Notes: a model not told the origin generated them from the sequence alone. A DNA stretch of 64,000 bases from Marisalimonas sp016777705 (GCF_047717795.1 NZ_CP159808.1:1674001-1738000); one strand, 5' to 3'. Counted from the first letter of the stretch, positions 16,471 through 26,312 are shown. Program-made: numbers and translations.

Positions 16471-16914
16471 ATGAACCCCAAATACAGACGGCTTATAATC
16501 ATAGTATTTATAACATTAACCCTAGGCTTAGCTACTAAGCTTATATTAATGGCATTGGAAGAAAATATTATATATTTCTTCACTCCTAATGAAATTAAAG
16601 TCAAATATGGAAACAAACAAGATATTCAAAAAAAAATTAGAGTGGGAGGCCTTGTTCTTGAAAACTCTGTAATAAAAAAAGATGGTACTACTAAATTTAA
16701 TATAACAGATAGAAGTCATCAAATAGAGGTTTTATTTGATGGACCGCTTCCAGATTTATTTAGGGAAGGTCAAGGTATAGTAGTTGAAGGTATGTTTCAA
16801 AATAACAAATTAATTGCTAGCCAAGTTCTTGCTAAACATGATGAGAATTACATGCCTCCTGAAGTAGCTGACGCTCTTATAAAAAATGGGGTTTGGCAGG
16901 GAGAAAAAAAATGA
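16471..16914 (+). CDS. ccmE: Periplasmic heme chaperone CcmE
   Basis: Binds heme covalently and hands it to the CcmFH ligase. The 147 aa protein has an N-terminal membrane anchor (about 7-27), an OB-fold core and the heme-binding histidine His123 in LAKHDENYMPPE, with Tyr127 as the usual axial partner. The FTPNEI segment after the anchor is also typical. Its stop codon overlaps the start of ccmF as ATGA. Confidence 0.96.
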   Translation: MNPKYRRLIIIVFITLTLGLATKLILMALEENIIYFFTPNEIKVKYGNKQDIQKKIRVGGLVLENSVIKKDGTTKFNITDRSHQIEVLFDGPLPDLFREGQGIVVEGMFQNNKLIASQVLAKHDENYMPPEVADALIKNGVWQGEKK

Positions 16915-18866
16915 TCCCTGAGATAGGTCATATTTTATTGATACTTACGTTTGTTGCTTCAATACTTCAAGTCCTTTTCTGGTGTTTTAATATCAAAAAA
17001 AGCGATGATATCACTATAAACGTTCTTATAAAAAGTACTTTCATTAATTTTGTATTTATACTCTTTTCTTTTGGAATTCTCGTTTATAGCTTTATAATTT
17101 CTGATTTTTCTTTAGTTATTGTTTCAGATAACTCACACACTCTTAAACCTCTAATTTATAAAATCAGCGGTACGTGGGGTAATCATGAAGGCTCATTAAT
17201 GTTATGGATATTAATATTATCGTTTTTTACATTTTTAGTTTCTAGAAAAAAACATCAAATATCTTATAAACTTTTGTCTTCAATAATTGGAATACAGACA
17301 ATAATTTTATGTTTATTTTTGTCATTTATTTTATTTACTTCAAACCCTTTTGAAAGACTAAACGTTTTGCCAATAGATGGTAATGGCTTAAACCCCTTAC
17401 TTCAGGATCCAGGTTTAGCACTACATCCACCACTATTATATTTTGGATATGTTGGTTTATCAGTATCTTTCTCATTTGCAGTTGGAGCATTAATTACTGG
17501 AGAAATTAATAAAGAATGGGCACGCCAAATGAGGCCTTGGATAACAATTGCTTGGTGTGCTCTTACAATTGGAATAGCACTGGGAAGTTGGTGGGCTTAT
17601 TATGAATTAGGATGGGGAGGCTGGTGGTTTTGGGACCCAGTAGAAAATGCGTCTTTTATGCCTTGGTTAATTGCAACTGCTTTATTACATTCTGTAAGAA
17701 TACTAGAAGTTAGGTTTATTTTGATCAACTGGACTATTTTACTGTCAATATTAGGCTTTTCATTTTCTTTATTAGGAACATTCATAGTTAGATCAGGATT
17801 GTTAACTTCAGTGCATGCTTTTGCTTCAGATCCGTCAAGGGGACTTTTTATATTAATTATTTTAGGAATTGCAACAGGTGGTCCTTTAATATTATACGCA
17901 ACTAAAACATCGCTATTTAAAGAAGATAAAAGTCAGTTTAATATTATGAGTAAAGAAAGCGCTCTTCTTATTAATAACCTATTTCTTACCACAGCTGCAG
18001 CAACAGTTTTAATAGGAACATTGTACCCATTATTTCTTGATGCATTTAATGGAAATAAAATTTCTATTGGTCCTGCATACTATAATGCAACCTTCGCACC
18101 TATTATGGCCCCAGTAATTTTGTTAATGGCAATAGCTCCTTTCCTAAGCTGGGGAATAAAAAAACCAAATAAAATTGCAAAAAAACTTATTTTTCTTTCT
18201 GTAATTACTTTTTTGGGTGGGCTGGGACTATTTATGATTGATGAATCTTCTTTGTTTTCTATAATTTGTGGATCTCTTGCTATATGGCTACTTACAGGTG
18301 TAATTGTTGATTTGACGTTTCAAATAAAAGCTACAAATTTAAGATTGAACAGTTTTAAAGCTATATTTTTGTATTTTTCAAAAAATAATCTTGGAGTACA
18401 TATTGCTCACATGGGGGTTGCTGTTTTTTTAGTAGGTGTAACAGGAGAGCAATTTTATAAAACTGAATTTAATATTAAAAAAAATGTTGGAGATATTATT
18501 AATATTGGAAATAAATCATTAATATTTGATAAAGTTGAAACTTTACCTGGCCCAAATTATAAATCTGAAACTGCTACATTTACTCTTCTAAAAAACAAAA
18601 AAATAATTGACGTATTAAAACCAGAGAAGCGCTTCTACCCAATTGAGAAAAGTCAAACGACAGAAGCGGCTATTCTAAGTGATTTCTGGGGAGATACTTA
18701 TTTAGTATTAGGAGATGGTAACAAGGAAACTGGGTGGTCGATACGAGTTTATTTCAATCCTCTTATTTCGTGGATTTGGGGAGGGGCAGGCTTTATGGCA
18801 CTTGGTGGTTTAGTGTCGATATTACAAAGTAGAAAATCTAGGAAAAAACTTAAGAATGCTATTTAA
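16911..18866 (+). CDS. ccmF: Cytochrome c heme lyase subunit CcmF
   Basis: Large multi-span membrane protein of the heme ligation complex, 651 aa from this start. It carries the WGNHEGS segment, the tryptophan-rich WWD motif (LGWGGWWFWDPVENASFMPW) and the conserved histidines of the family (for example ALHPPLLY). An upstream ATG at 16893 would add six residues inside ccmE. The ATG at 16911, overlapping the ccmE stop as ATGA, gives the family-like start MIPEIGH and is preferred. It is followed without gap by ccmG. Confidence 0.96.
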   Translation: MIPEIGHILLILTFVASILQVLFWCFNIKKSDDITINVLIKSTFINFVFILFSFGILVYSFIISDFSLVIVSDNSHTLKPLIYKISGTWGNHEGSLMLWILILSFFTFLVSRKKHQISYKLLSSIIGIQTIILCLFLSFILFTSNPFERLNVLPIDGNGLNPLLQDPGLALHPPLLYFGYVGLSVSFSFAVGALITGEINKEWARQMRPWITIAWCALTIGIALGSWWAYYELGWGGWWFWDPVENASFMPWLIATALLHSVRILEVRFILINWTILLSILGFSFSLLGTFIVRSGLLTSVHAFASDPSRGLFILIILGIATGGPLILYATKTSLFKEDKSQFNIMSKESALLINNLFLTTAAATVLIGTLYPLFLDAFNGNKISIGPAYYNATFAPIMAPVILLMAIAPFLSWGIKKPNKIAKKLIFLSVITFLGGLGLFMIDESSLFSIICGSLAIWLLTGVIVDLTFQIKATNLRLNSFKAIFLYFSKNNLGVHIAHMGVAVFLVGVTGEQFYKTEFNIKKNVGDIINIGNKSLIFDKVETLPGPNYKSETATFTLLKNKKIIDVLKPEKRFYPIEKSQTTEAAILSDFWGDTYLVLGDGNKETGWSIRVYFNPLISWIWGGAGFMALGGLVSILQSRKSRKKLKNAI

Positions 18867-19427
18867 ATGAAATCTAAAATCATAATTTTTAACATATTAC
18901 CTCTTACATTATTTGCGTTGATATTAGCAGTATCAGCATTAGTTTTGTATGAAGTTAAAAAAAATCCTTCAAATCAAAATTTAATTAATTCTCAACTAAT
19001 TGGCAAAAAAATACCAACAATAAAAATTGAAAAGATAGATTTTTTTCAACAAAAAGTTAAAGATCAAACTTTAAATATTGATAAATATAAAAATAATTTT
19101 TTTGCAGTTAACTTTTTTGCTTCTTGGTGTGCACCATGCAGGGTTGAAGCTCCACTAATTAAAGAATTGTCTAAACTCATTCCTGTTGTTGGTATTGCCT
19201 ATAAAGATAAAGTAAAAAATACTAAAGTATTTTTAGAAGATTACGGCAACCCTTATGACCAGATTGGATTAGATGACTTTGGAAAAATAGCCATAGATTG
19301 GGGAGTCTATGGTGTACCAGAAACGTTCATAGTTAATACTGATGGTAAAATAATTTACCGTCATGCTGGACCACTTTTATATAATGTATTTAAATCCGAA
19401 GTCTTACCTTTAATTAGAAAAAAATAA
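18867..19427 (+). CDS. ccmG: Periplasmic thiol-disulfide reductase CcmG (DsbE)
   Basis: Membrane-anchored thioredoxin-fold protein that keeps apocytochrome c or CcmH cysteines reduced. The 186 aa protein has an N-terminal anchor (about 7-28), the active site WCAPC with Cys88 and Cys91, and the cis-Pro segment YGVPETF. Its ATG follows the ccmF stop directly. Electrons probably arrive from the DsbD-like protein at 46845-48827, an inference from family biology. Confidence 0.95.
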   Translation: MKSKIIIFNILPLTLFALILAVSALVLYEVKKNPSNQNLINSQLIGKKIPTIKIEKIDFFQQKVKDQTLNIDKYKNNFFAVNFFASWCAPCRVEAPLIKELSKLIPVVGIAYKDKVKNTKVFLEDYGNPYDQIGLDDFGKIAIDWGVYGVPETFIVNTDGKIIYRHAGPLLYNVFKSEVLPLIRKK

Positions 19428-19431
19428 TAGA

Positions 19432-19836
19432 ATGTTAAAAAAAATAAATTTATTTATATTTGTATTTTCTTTATTTTTCGTAACAGCTCAAAATAATATA
19501 AATATAAAAGAAAATTATGTTAAATCTGATTATGTTACAAATAAAACAAGAGAAATTGGGCAAAACATTCGATGCCTTGTATGCCAAAACCAAAGTATAG
19601 ACGATTCAAGCTCTCAAATCGCTCAAGATTTACGAATTTTAATAAAAGAAAAAATTGAGACAGGTTCTACTGATAAAGAAATTTATGAATATTTAAGTAA
19701 TAGATATGGAGATTATATACTTTTAAATCCTCCATTAAAAACTAATACAATATTATTATGGTTTTTACCTTTTATAATTTTGATATTGGGTCTGTTTTTG
19801 GTTATGAAAATTTTAAAAAAAAGTCGTTTTAAATAG
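19432..19836 (+). CDS. ccmH: Cytochrome c maturation protein CcmH (short form)
   Basis: Membrane-anchored thiol protein of the heme ligation complex. The 134 aa protein has a signal peptide (about 1-19), the redox motif IRCLVCQNQSI with Cys48 and Cys51, and a C-terminal transmembrane helix (about 104-124). This is the short CcmH form without TPRs, which are provided separately by ccmI, the usual alphaproteobacterial layout. Confidence 0.95.
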   Translation: MLKKINLFIFVFSLFFVTAQNNINIKENYVKSDYVTNKTREIGQNIRCLVCQNQSIDDSSSQIAQDLRILIKEKIETGSTDKEIYEYLSNRYGDYILLNPPLKTNTILLWFLPFIILILGLFLVMKILKKSRFK

Positions 19837-19847
19837 AAATAGAATCT

Positions 19848-21071
19848 ATGTTATTTGTTATAATTTTTATAATTACTATTATTTCTATATTTTATATTTT
19901 TCAAAATATAAAACATACAAATTATTTGCAAAACAAAAGTGGAAAATTGAAATCACCTCAGTTGTTATTTGTTATTTTCGCTATATTTATATTTTTTTTA
20001 AGTTCTAGTATTTACTATAAAATTGGTAATCCATTTATCAATATGGAAAAATTAAACGCCTCTAAGTTAAAATTAATCCAAAGTGAAAATAAAAAAAATA
20101 GTATGTTTTTCAAAAACCTTAAAAAATTCAATGAACTGCTTTCAAAATCTAAAACCGACCCCAACAATTTAAATATTCTTTTAAATTTGGCCTCTACTGC
20201 ATCAAAAATAAATAAAACAGAGGTTGAAATATCTAGTTTAAAAAAAATATTGTCTATAAAAAGTACACCGAAATTAAAATCTTTGTTGGCTCAGGCAATG
20301 GTTAAAAAAGCAGATGGTCAAGTAACATCAAAGGCACAAAACCTAATAAATCAAGCCTTAATTGAAGACCCCTTTGATCCAGGTGCAAATTTTTTAAATG
20401 GACTAGCTCAATCTCAAATTGGAAATGAAGAAGAAGCTTTCAAAATATGGGTTGATCTATACAAAATCACCAAAAACACAGATACATGGAAAAATGACCT
20501 TGAGGTAAATATAAGATCTGCAGCTAAAAATTTAGGCATTAGTAATAAAGTTTTGGAGAATAAATTTAAAACAAACTTAGATTATAAAAACTCCATTACG
20601 CAAGATATTTTAAATTCAACTGAAGAGAACCAAAAAATAAAGATAGATCAGATGGTAGCTCAACTTGCTGATCGTCTAACAAAGTCTAAACAGGACTTAG
20701 ATGGATGGCTAAAATTATTTAGATCATACAAAGTTTTAAATAATAGAGAAAAGGCCCTAGATGCAATAAAAGTAGCGATCGAAATAAGTCCGGACAACAT
20801 AGCTTTAAAACAAATGTTATTAAAAGAATTATTACCCCCTTCAGTCAAACCTAACTTTACATCAGAGGTTAAAAACATTATCGCAGAAATTTTAATTTTA
20901 GATTCTACCAATATAGATGCTCTATTTTTTCAGGGTCTTAACGCTTTTACTGAAGGAAATAACAAACTAGCCACTCGTTCTTGGAACAAACTTTTGTCTA
21001 AACTCCCAAAAAAATCTCCTATGAGATTAGAGCTTTCAAAAAAGCTCCAATCTATTAAAGATAAAAATTAA
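19848..21071 (+). CDS. ccmI: Cytochrome c maturation TPR protein CcmI
   Basis: Apocytochrome c chaperone with two N-terminal membrane helices (about 1-20 and 38-58) and periplasmic TPR-type helical repeats (for example PNNLNILLNLASTASKI, and DLDGWLKLFRSYKVLNNREK followed by a PDNIALKQML repeat). At 407 aa it is within the usual range. It ends the ccm operon, and its last four bases overlap the end of convergent yciB, leaving no terminator space. Confidence 0.88.
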   Translation: MLFVIIFIITIISIFYIFQNIKHTNYLQNKSGKLKSPQLLFVIFAIFIFFLSSSIYYKIGNPFINMEKLNASKLKLIQSENKKNSMFFKNLKKFNELLSKSKTDPNNLNILLNLASTASKINKTEVEISSLKKILSIKSTPKLKSLLAQAMVKKADGQVTSKAQNLINQALIEDPFDPGANFLNGLAQSQIGNEEEAFKIWVDLYKITKNTDTWKNDLEVNIRSAAKNLGISNKVLENKFKTNLDYKNSITQDILNSTEENQKIKIDQMVAQLADRLTKSKQDLDGWLKLFRSYKVLNNREKALDAIKVAIEISPDNIALKQMLLKELLPPSVKPNFTSEVKNIIAEILILDSTNIDALFFQGLNAFTEGNNKLATRSWNKLLSKLPKKSPMRLELSKKLQSIKDKN

Positions 21072-21625
21072 TCTTTTTTGATTTGATGTTTTTGCATTAT
21101 GGGTAAAGATAACAAACCAAAGCCAAGAGACAATACTGGTATTCCAAAAGCTTTGAAAGAAACCCACTGATCAGTTGTTAAACTTCTCCATGCAATTTCA
21201 TTTGCAATAGCCATTATTATAAACATAACTACCCATAACCATGTCAACTTGTTCCATCCTTCTGGTGTAAGACTAACCGCTGATTTCATAATAGCAGCAA
21301 GTGGGTTTCTTCCTAAAATTTTTCCAGAAGCAAGAACGCCGGCTATTATTATTGAAACAATAGTTGGTTTTATTTTAATAAAGAAGTCGTCATCAAAAAA
21401 AATTGTTAAGCCACCAAAAAATACAACTGCTATGCATCCAGCAGCTGCCATCATTGGAATATTTTTGAACCAATACCATGAAAGAGCAAGCGAAAATAAT
21501 GTGCTTATTACCAAAACTGTAGTACCTGCCATAATTCCATAAAAGTAATTTACCCCAAAAAATAATAACAAGGGTCCCATCTCTAGAATAGATCTATAAC
21601 CTTCTTTTTTGTTAACTTCTTCCAA
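21068..21625 (-). CDS. yciB: Inner membrane-spanning protein YciB (IspZ family)
   Basis: A 185 aa polytopic protein of the YciB/intracellular septation protein A family, linked to envelope integrity and cell division in enterobacteria. Family segments include EMGPLLLFFGVNYFYGI, the GKxxGRNPLAAIMKSAVSLTPEGW-type loop and NEIAWRSLTTDQWVSFK. About five hydrophobic helices are visible. It lies 11 bases downstream of dusA on the minus strand and ends over the tail of ccmI. Confidence 0.93.
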   Translation of the reverse strand: MEEVNKKEGYRSILEMGPLLLFFGVNYFYGIMAGTTVLVISTLFSLALSWYWFKNIPMMAAAGCIAVVFFGGLTIFFDDDFFIKIKPTIVSIIIAGVLASGKILGRNPLAAIMKSAVSLTPEGWNKLTWLWVVMFIIMAIANEIAWRSLTTDQWVSFKAFGIPVLSLGFGLLSLPIMQKHQIKKD

Positions 21626-21635
21626 CTTTAGTCTC

Positions 21636-22640
21636 CTAAGCTAATTTTAAATTCTTCGTATGTATTACATCTTCTATATTGTCTGTTGCAAGTCTTAAAA
21701 CGTCTCCATTCTTGGAAAATTTTGTATTTTCACTTAAAACTCTTCTCCACTCTTTAGCACCAGGCAAAGAATTATATAAACCTAACATATGTCTAGTAAC
21801 TGCATGTACTTGAGATCCATCTTTTTTCATATAATTATCTATATAATCAGCCATTTTCATCGCTATTTCGTATCTTGTTCTTTGTTTTACATCTTTGCCA
21901 AAAACGTCTGTATCTACAGTAGATAATATATAAGGGTTTTTATACGCTTCTCTTCCAATCATAAATCCATCAAGGTTATGCTTAACAATTAATTTTTTGC
22001 CATCTTCGATTGATTGAATGCCACCATTAATTATAATTTTTAAATCTGGTCTTCTTTTTTTTAAAGATCCTACCCTTGGATAATTTAAGGGTGGTATTTC
22101 TCTATTTTGTTTTGGGCTTAAGCCGTTTAGTAAGGCCTTTCTAGCATGGATAATAAATAATTTAGTCCCTAATAAAGAAACTTCATCAACAAAATCGTCT
22201 AAACCTTTAATTTCATCCATATCGTCAATACCTATCCTGCATTTAATACTAACTGGTATTTGACAATTCTCTTGAATGACTTTTACGCACTCAGCAACTA
22301 ATTTTGGGGTTTCCATTAAACAAGCCCCAAAAGAACCATTCTGGACTCTATTAGAAGGACAACCAATATTTAGGTTAATCTCAGAATATCCATTATCTTG
22401 TCCATATTTTGCAGCTTTAGATAGTTTGTCAGGGTTATTTCCTCCTAGTTGAAGAACACAAGGTAACTCTTCTTTATTAAAGCTTAGTAGTTTTTCCCTT
22501 GGACCAAATAATAAGGCGTCAGCAGAAATCATTTCAGTATAAAGAACAGCATGGCTAGATATAAGTCTATGAAAATATCTACAATGCTGGTCTGTCCAGT
22601 CCATCATGGGTGCGACTGAAAATTTATTATCAAAAAGCAA
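21636..22640 (-). CDS. dusA: tRNA-dihydrouridine synthase A
   Basis: FMN-dependent enzyme that reduces uridines in the tRNA D-loop. The 334 aa TIM-barrel protein has the N-terminal SVAPMMDWTDQHCRYF segment, LQLGGNNPD, the catalytic cysteine in INLNIGCPSNRVQNGSFGAC and the VSIKCRIGID strand. The D-W-T-D-R/Q-H-x-R-x-F pattern at the start is diagnostic for DusA rather than DusB or DusC. It is separated from metY by a terminator hairpin, so it probably starts its own transcript with yciB. Confidence 0.95.
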   Translation of the reverse strand: MLFDNKFSVAPMMDWTDQHCRYFHRLISSHAVLYTEMISADALLFGPREKLLSFNKEELPCVLQLGGNNPDKLSKAAKYGQDNGYSEINLNIGCPSNRVQNGSFGACLMETPKLVAECVKVIQENCQIPVSIKCRIGIDDMDEIKGLDDFVDEVSLLGTKLFIIHARKALLNGLSPKQNREIPPLNYPRVGSLKKRRPDLKIIINGGIQSIEDGKKLIVKHNLDGFMIGREAYKNPYILSTVDTDVFGKDVKQRTRYEIAMKMADYIDNYMKKDGSQVHAVTRHMLGLYNSLPGAKEWRRVLSENTKFSKNGDVLRLATDNIEDVIHTKNLKLA

Positions 22641-22711
22641 ATATATTCTCTCTTAATATTTTGAGGATTATTATAATATATAATTGATTAAATAAACATT
22701 AATTAAAAAAA

Positions 22712-22741
22712 AAAAGCTAAGAAATCATTTTCTTAGCTTTT
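22712..22741 (-). terminator. Intrinsic terminator after the O-acetylhomoserine sulfhydrylase gene
   Basis: A perfect 13-base-pair stem (arms 22712-22724 and 22729-22741; core GCTAAGAAA/TTTCTTAGC) with a four-base TCAT loop. Read on the minus strand it is followed by an uninterrupted T run (complement of A's at 22705-22715), the classic Rho-independent pattern. It lies 21 bases after the metY stop and before dusA. It is the clearest intrinsic terminator in the window. Confidence 0.85.
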
Positions 22742-22762
22742 AAAAGTTAAATTTTTATTTAT

Positions 22763-24064
22763 TTATGATATTTCAGATTTATCTAAGGCCTTTGTTAAAT
22801 CAGCCAATATATCGTCTATATGCTCTATTCCTATAGATAGCCTTATATAATCCTCAGAAACACCAGTTTTGAACTGTTCTTCTGCTGATAACTGACTATG
22901 TGTTGTAGTTGCAGGATGAATTGCCAAACTTCTTGAGTCACCTATATTTGCTACATGATAAAATAATTCTAAAGCATCAATAAAGTTTTTCCCTGCCTGA
23001 AGCCCTCCACTTAGCTCAAAACCTACCAGTCCACCGTATCCTCCATGGAGATGCTTATCAGCTGATGCTTTAGAGTTGCCACTTTGCAATTCTGGATAAA
23101 TGACCTTTTTAATTGATTTATGTTTTTCTAGAAAATTTGCAACCTTTGATGCATTATCGCAATGAGATTTCATCCTTAAACTAAGGGTTTCAAGTCCCTG
23201 TAAAATTAAAAAAGCATTAAATGGACTTAAAGCTCCTCCAAGATCACGCAATAAAGTTACTCTTGCTTTAATAATATAAGCTATTGGACCCAGAGGTTTA
23301 ACCGCGTCAACCCAGACTGCTCCATTATACGAGGGATCTGGCGTATTTAATGCAGGTTGCCTATCCTTGCCAGCCCCTTCCCAATCAAAATTACCTCCAT
23401 CTACAATCATCCCCCCAACAGAGTTACCATGACCACCAATATATTTAGTTAGAGAATATACAACGATAGCAGCTCCGTGTTCTATGGGTTTACAGATTAT
23501 TGGAGCAGCTGTATTATCTACAATAAGAGGTATTCCATATTTTTTTCCAATGGCACTTACTTCTGATATAGGAAAGACTTTCAACTTTGGATTTGGCAAG
23601 GTTTCGGCATAATAAGCTCGCGTTCTATCGTCTGTGGCCTCTTCAAAAGCTGATGGATTTTCTGGATCGACAAACCTTACTTCAATTCCCATATCTTTTA
23701 AAGTATTAGCAAAAAGATTCCACGTTCCTCCATACAAATCTGTAGAACTGACAATATTGTCTCCAGCTTTAGCAAGGTTCTGAATTGCAAATGCTGAGGC
23801 TGTTTGGCCTGAAGAAACGGCTAAAGCAGCAACACCTCCCTCTAATGATGCAACTCTTTTTTCTAAAATATCATTAGTGGGATTCATAATTCTTGTATAA
23901 ATATTACCTAATTCTGACAAAGAAAATAAATTAGCTGCCTGATCTGTGTTTTTGAATTGATAACTTGTAGTTTGGTGAATTGGAACCGCAACAGACCCTG
24001 TTGTTTCATCAGCCCTCCAACCTGCATGCAAAGCTAGAGTTTCTGGATGTTTTGAATTTGTCAT
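22763..24064 (-). CDS. metY: O-acetylhomoserine aminocarboxypropyltransferase (sulfhydrylase)
   Basis: PLP enzyme that makes homocysteine (or methionine) from O-acetylhomoserine and sulfide (or methanethiol). The 433 aa length is that of MetY, longer than MetB/MetC. Features are LALHAGWRADETTGSVAVPI, the YTRIMNPTNDILE segment, the PLP lysine in YSLTKYIGGHG and the VSPFN-like (LSPFNAFLI) and RSLAIHPATTTH segments. An AGGAG site lies six bases before the ATG. Marine alphaproteobacteria often put SAM riboswitches before this gene; none was recognised in the 162-base upstream gap. Confidence 0.94.
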   Translation of the reverse strand: MTNSKHPETLALHAGWRADETTGSVAVPIHQTTSYQFKNTDQAANLFSLSELGNIYTRIMNPTNDILEKRVASLEGGVAALAVSSGQTASAFAIQNLAKAGDNIVSSTDLYGGTWNLFANTLKDMGIEVRFVDPENPSAFEEATDDRTRAYYAETLPNPKLKVFPISEVSAIGKKYGIPLIVDNTAAPIICKPIEHGAAIVVYSLTKYIGGHGNSVGGMIVDGGNFDWEGAGKDRQPALNTPDPSYNGAVWVDAVKPLGPIAYIIKARVTLLRDLGGALSPFNAFLILQGLETLSLRMKSHCDNASKVANFLEKHKSIKKVIYPELQSGNSKASADKHLHGGYGGLVGFELSGGLQAGKNFIDALELFYHVANIGDSRSLAIHPATTTHSQLSAEEQFKTGVSEDYIRLSIGIEHIDDILADLTKALDKSEIS

Positions 24065-24226
24065 AAATTACTCCTAAAAGGACAAAATAAAAAAAATATT
24101 CTAAATATCAATAAATATTATTAATATTTTTCTATTTATTTTTAAATTTTTTATAAATAAAGAAATTTATTCTAATAAGATAGCTATTCCTAGAAAATAG
24201 TACTTTTAGTATTTATAAAATAATGC

Positions 24227-24715
24227 TCAATGGTGATTATGATGTTTAGTATTATTATTTGATTTTTTTAGGTGAACAGGCATCTCAAGAATAACAGCGC
24301 CAGCATTTTTAAACTTTAAAGTTACTTTATATTTATTGTTAATTTTCAGAGGATTGTGTAATTTCATGAACATAATATGGTAATTTCCAGGTTTTAAATC
24401 TATTTTAGATTTAGCTTTAATAACTATTCCGTTATTAAGACTTTCCATCTTCATAATATCATTTTTAACAACCATATTATGTAATTTAGTTTTCTCTGAT
24501 ATTTCAGAAGCTACTGCCTCTAAACGTTCATCAAAATTATTCTTATTTTCGATAGTTAAGTAACCTGAAGTTATTTTGTGATTTCCAATTGTTTCCTTAA
24601 TCCAAAAATTAGAAAGGACAAGACCATTAAATTTTATAGAACTTGCGGTACTTGGAGAAGTCATGAATATAAAAATTAAAAAATTAAAAAAAATACTTAT
24701 TGATTTAAAGCTCAT
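24227..24715 (-). CDS. Periplasmic copper chaperone PCu(A)C
   Basis: The 162 aa protein has a signal peptide (about 1-24) and the Cu-binding pattern HxM...M...HxM: His/Met in LHNMVVKNDIMKME and later GNYHIMFM. The C-terminal tail ends in His-rich TKHHNHH, another metal-binding feature of the family. PCu(A)C delivers copper to the CuA site of cytochrome oxidase, which fits the ctaC/cox11 cluster in this window. It is divergent from pgi. Confidence 0.92.
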   Translation of the reverse strand: MSFKSISIFFNFLIFIFMTSPSTASSIKFNGLVLSNFWIKETIGNHKITSGYLTIENKNNFDERLEAVASEISEKTKLHNMVVKNDIMKMESLNNGIVIKAKSKIDLKPGNYHIMFMKLHNPLKINNKYKVTLKFKNAGAVILEMPVHLKKSNNNTKHHNHH

Positions 24716-24803
24716 GACGATTTTATATCCTATTTATTATATAATTATGGTATAAATTTTTATCAATGTAATATCAGATTAAACAACAAGTATTAATAAA
24801 ATT

Positions 24804-26312
24804 ATGCAATTAGCTAAAAACCCAATCACAAAAACTCTGAATGAAAAACTAAAATATAAAGATTTTAAAAACATTAATAAATTACTTTCAGACGAAGACC
24901 GGTTAAATGATTTTCAATTTAATCTTGGTGATCTAAATGTTGATATTACCAGACAATCACTAGACAAAGAAATCAAAGATGACCTGATAAAACTTGCTAA
25001 AAAATCTAATATAAAAGAAAAAATAAAGGCAATGAACTCAGGTTCAAAAATAAATTTTTCAGAAAATAGATCTGTAGACCATTTGAACCTTCGAAAAGTT
25101 GAAAGATTTAATACACAAGAATGGGAGAAGCTATTTACGTTTACAAATAATATTTTAACCTCAAAAAAATTTGAATACATTGTTAATGTTGGTATTGGCG
25201 GATCAGACTTGGGTCCAATGATGATTAATCAAGCATTAAAAGATTTTCATCAAGGCCCTGAAATTTTTTATGTTTCGAATATTGATCCAACAAATATGAG
25301 CGATGTTCTAGAAAAATGTAATCCTTTAAAAACCCTGTTTATAGTAACAACTAAGAGTTTTGGTACTTTAGAAACATTAGAAAACGCTAAAGTTGCTAAA
25401 AATTGGCTGTCCGTAGCAAACAAATCAATAAATGATTCAATGGTAGCAATAACATCCTCTATTGATAAGGCAATTAAATGGGGCTTTAACAATCAAAATA
25501 TATTCTATTTTTCTGAAAATATTGGAGGGAGATATTCTTTATGGTCTTCAGTAGCTATGCCCATCTTGTTAAGCATTGGAGAGAATAGTTTTAAAGATTT
25601 TTTATATGGTGCTAGAATGATGGATGAACACTTCATTAATGAAGATGTAGAAAACAATATTCCGATTATTTTAGCACTGTTAAGAATTTGGAACCGAAAT
25701 TTTCTTAATCGTAACAGTCATTGTATTATTCCATATAGCAGCAGACTGGCAAAACTACCTTCGTGGGCTCAACAATTAGAAATGGAAAGTAATGGAAAAG
25801 GAGTTGATATTGAAGGTAAAGAATTAATAATGGCTGCAAGCCCTTTAATTTGGGGAGAGGTTGGAACTAATGCTCAGCATAGTTTTTTTCAGTTTCTACA
25901 TCAAGGCTTAGAAGTAATACCCCTAGATATTTTGCTTCCACTTCAAAGCTCAAATAAACAAATGACCAAAGAAAAAACTAAAAAACACAATTATTTAATA
26001 ACAAACGCATTAGCTCAAGCTGACTCTTTAGCTAAAGGAAGCGCAGACCTAATCAACAAAAACAAAAACTTTCCAGGTGGTCGACCTTCAACAATTATTA
26101 GTTGGCAAAAAAACACCCCTTTTTCAATTGGAAAACTAATAGCACTTTACGAAAATATAACAATCGCGTCGGGTTTTATATGGAATATCAATAGCTTTGA
26201 TCAATGGGGTGTAGAACTTGGGAAAAAACTAGCCTTGAAAATTGAAACCAACAAAGACGATGATGAACTAACCCCAGCTTCAAAACTTTTATTAAAACAA
26301 TATGGATATTAA
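24804..26312 (+). CDS. pgi: Glucose-6-phosphate isomerase
   Basis: Interconverts glucose 6-phosphate and fructose 6-phosphate. The 502 aa protein is a slightly short but complete PGI. It has VGIGGSDLGP near 130, the SKSFGTLET phosphate-binding segment (here TTKSFGTLET), GGRYSLWSSVAMPI, the catalytic Glu in QLEMESNGKGVD, His in GTNAQHSFFQ and a final Lys near GVELGKKLA. Its last 21 bases overlap the end of the convergent TauE-family gene. Confidence 0.96.
   Translation: MQLAKNPITKTLNEKLKYKDFKNINKLLSDEDRLNDFQFNLGDLNVDITRQSLDKEIKDDLIKLAKKSNIKEKIKAMNSGSKINFSENRSVDHLNLRKVERFNTQEWEKLFTFTNNILTSKKFEYIVNVGIGGSDLGPMMINQALKDFHQGPEIFYVSNIDPTNMSDVLEKCNPLKTLFIVTTKSFGTLETLENAKVAKNWLSVANKSINDSMVAITSSIDKAIKWGFNNQNIFYFSENIGGRYSLWSSVAMPILLSIGENSFKDFLYGARMMDEHFINEDVENNIPIILALLRIWNRNFLNRNSHCIIPYSSRLAKLPSWAQQLEMESNGKGVDIEGKELIMAASPLIWGEVGTNAQHSFFQFLHQGLEVIPLDILLPLQSSNKQMTKEKTKKHNYLITNALAQADSLAKGSADLINKNKNFPGGRPSTIISWQKNTPFSIGKLIALYENITIASGFIWNINSFDQWGVELGKKLALKIETNKDDDELTPASKLLLKQYGY

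Noticed and set aside
16893..16910. Earlier start for ccmF within ccmE
   Set aside because: The ATG at 16911 overlaps the ccmE stop as ATGA and yields the family-like N-terminus, so the six extra residues are unlikely.
24065..24226. Possible SAM riboswitch upstream of the metY-type sulfhydrylase
   Set aside because: Related marine bacteria use SAM-II or SAM-V riboswitches here, but I could not trace the conserved core or a convincing pseudoknot in this AT-rich leader. A covariance-model search would decide.
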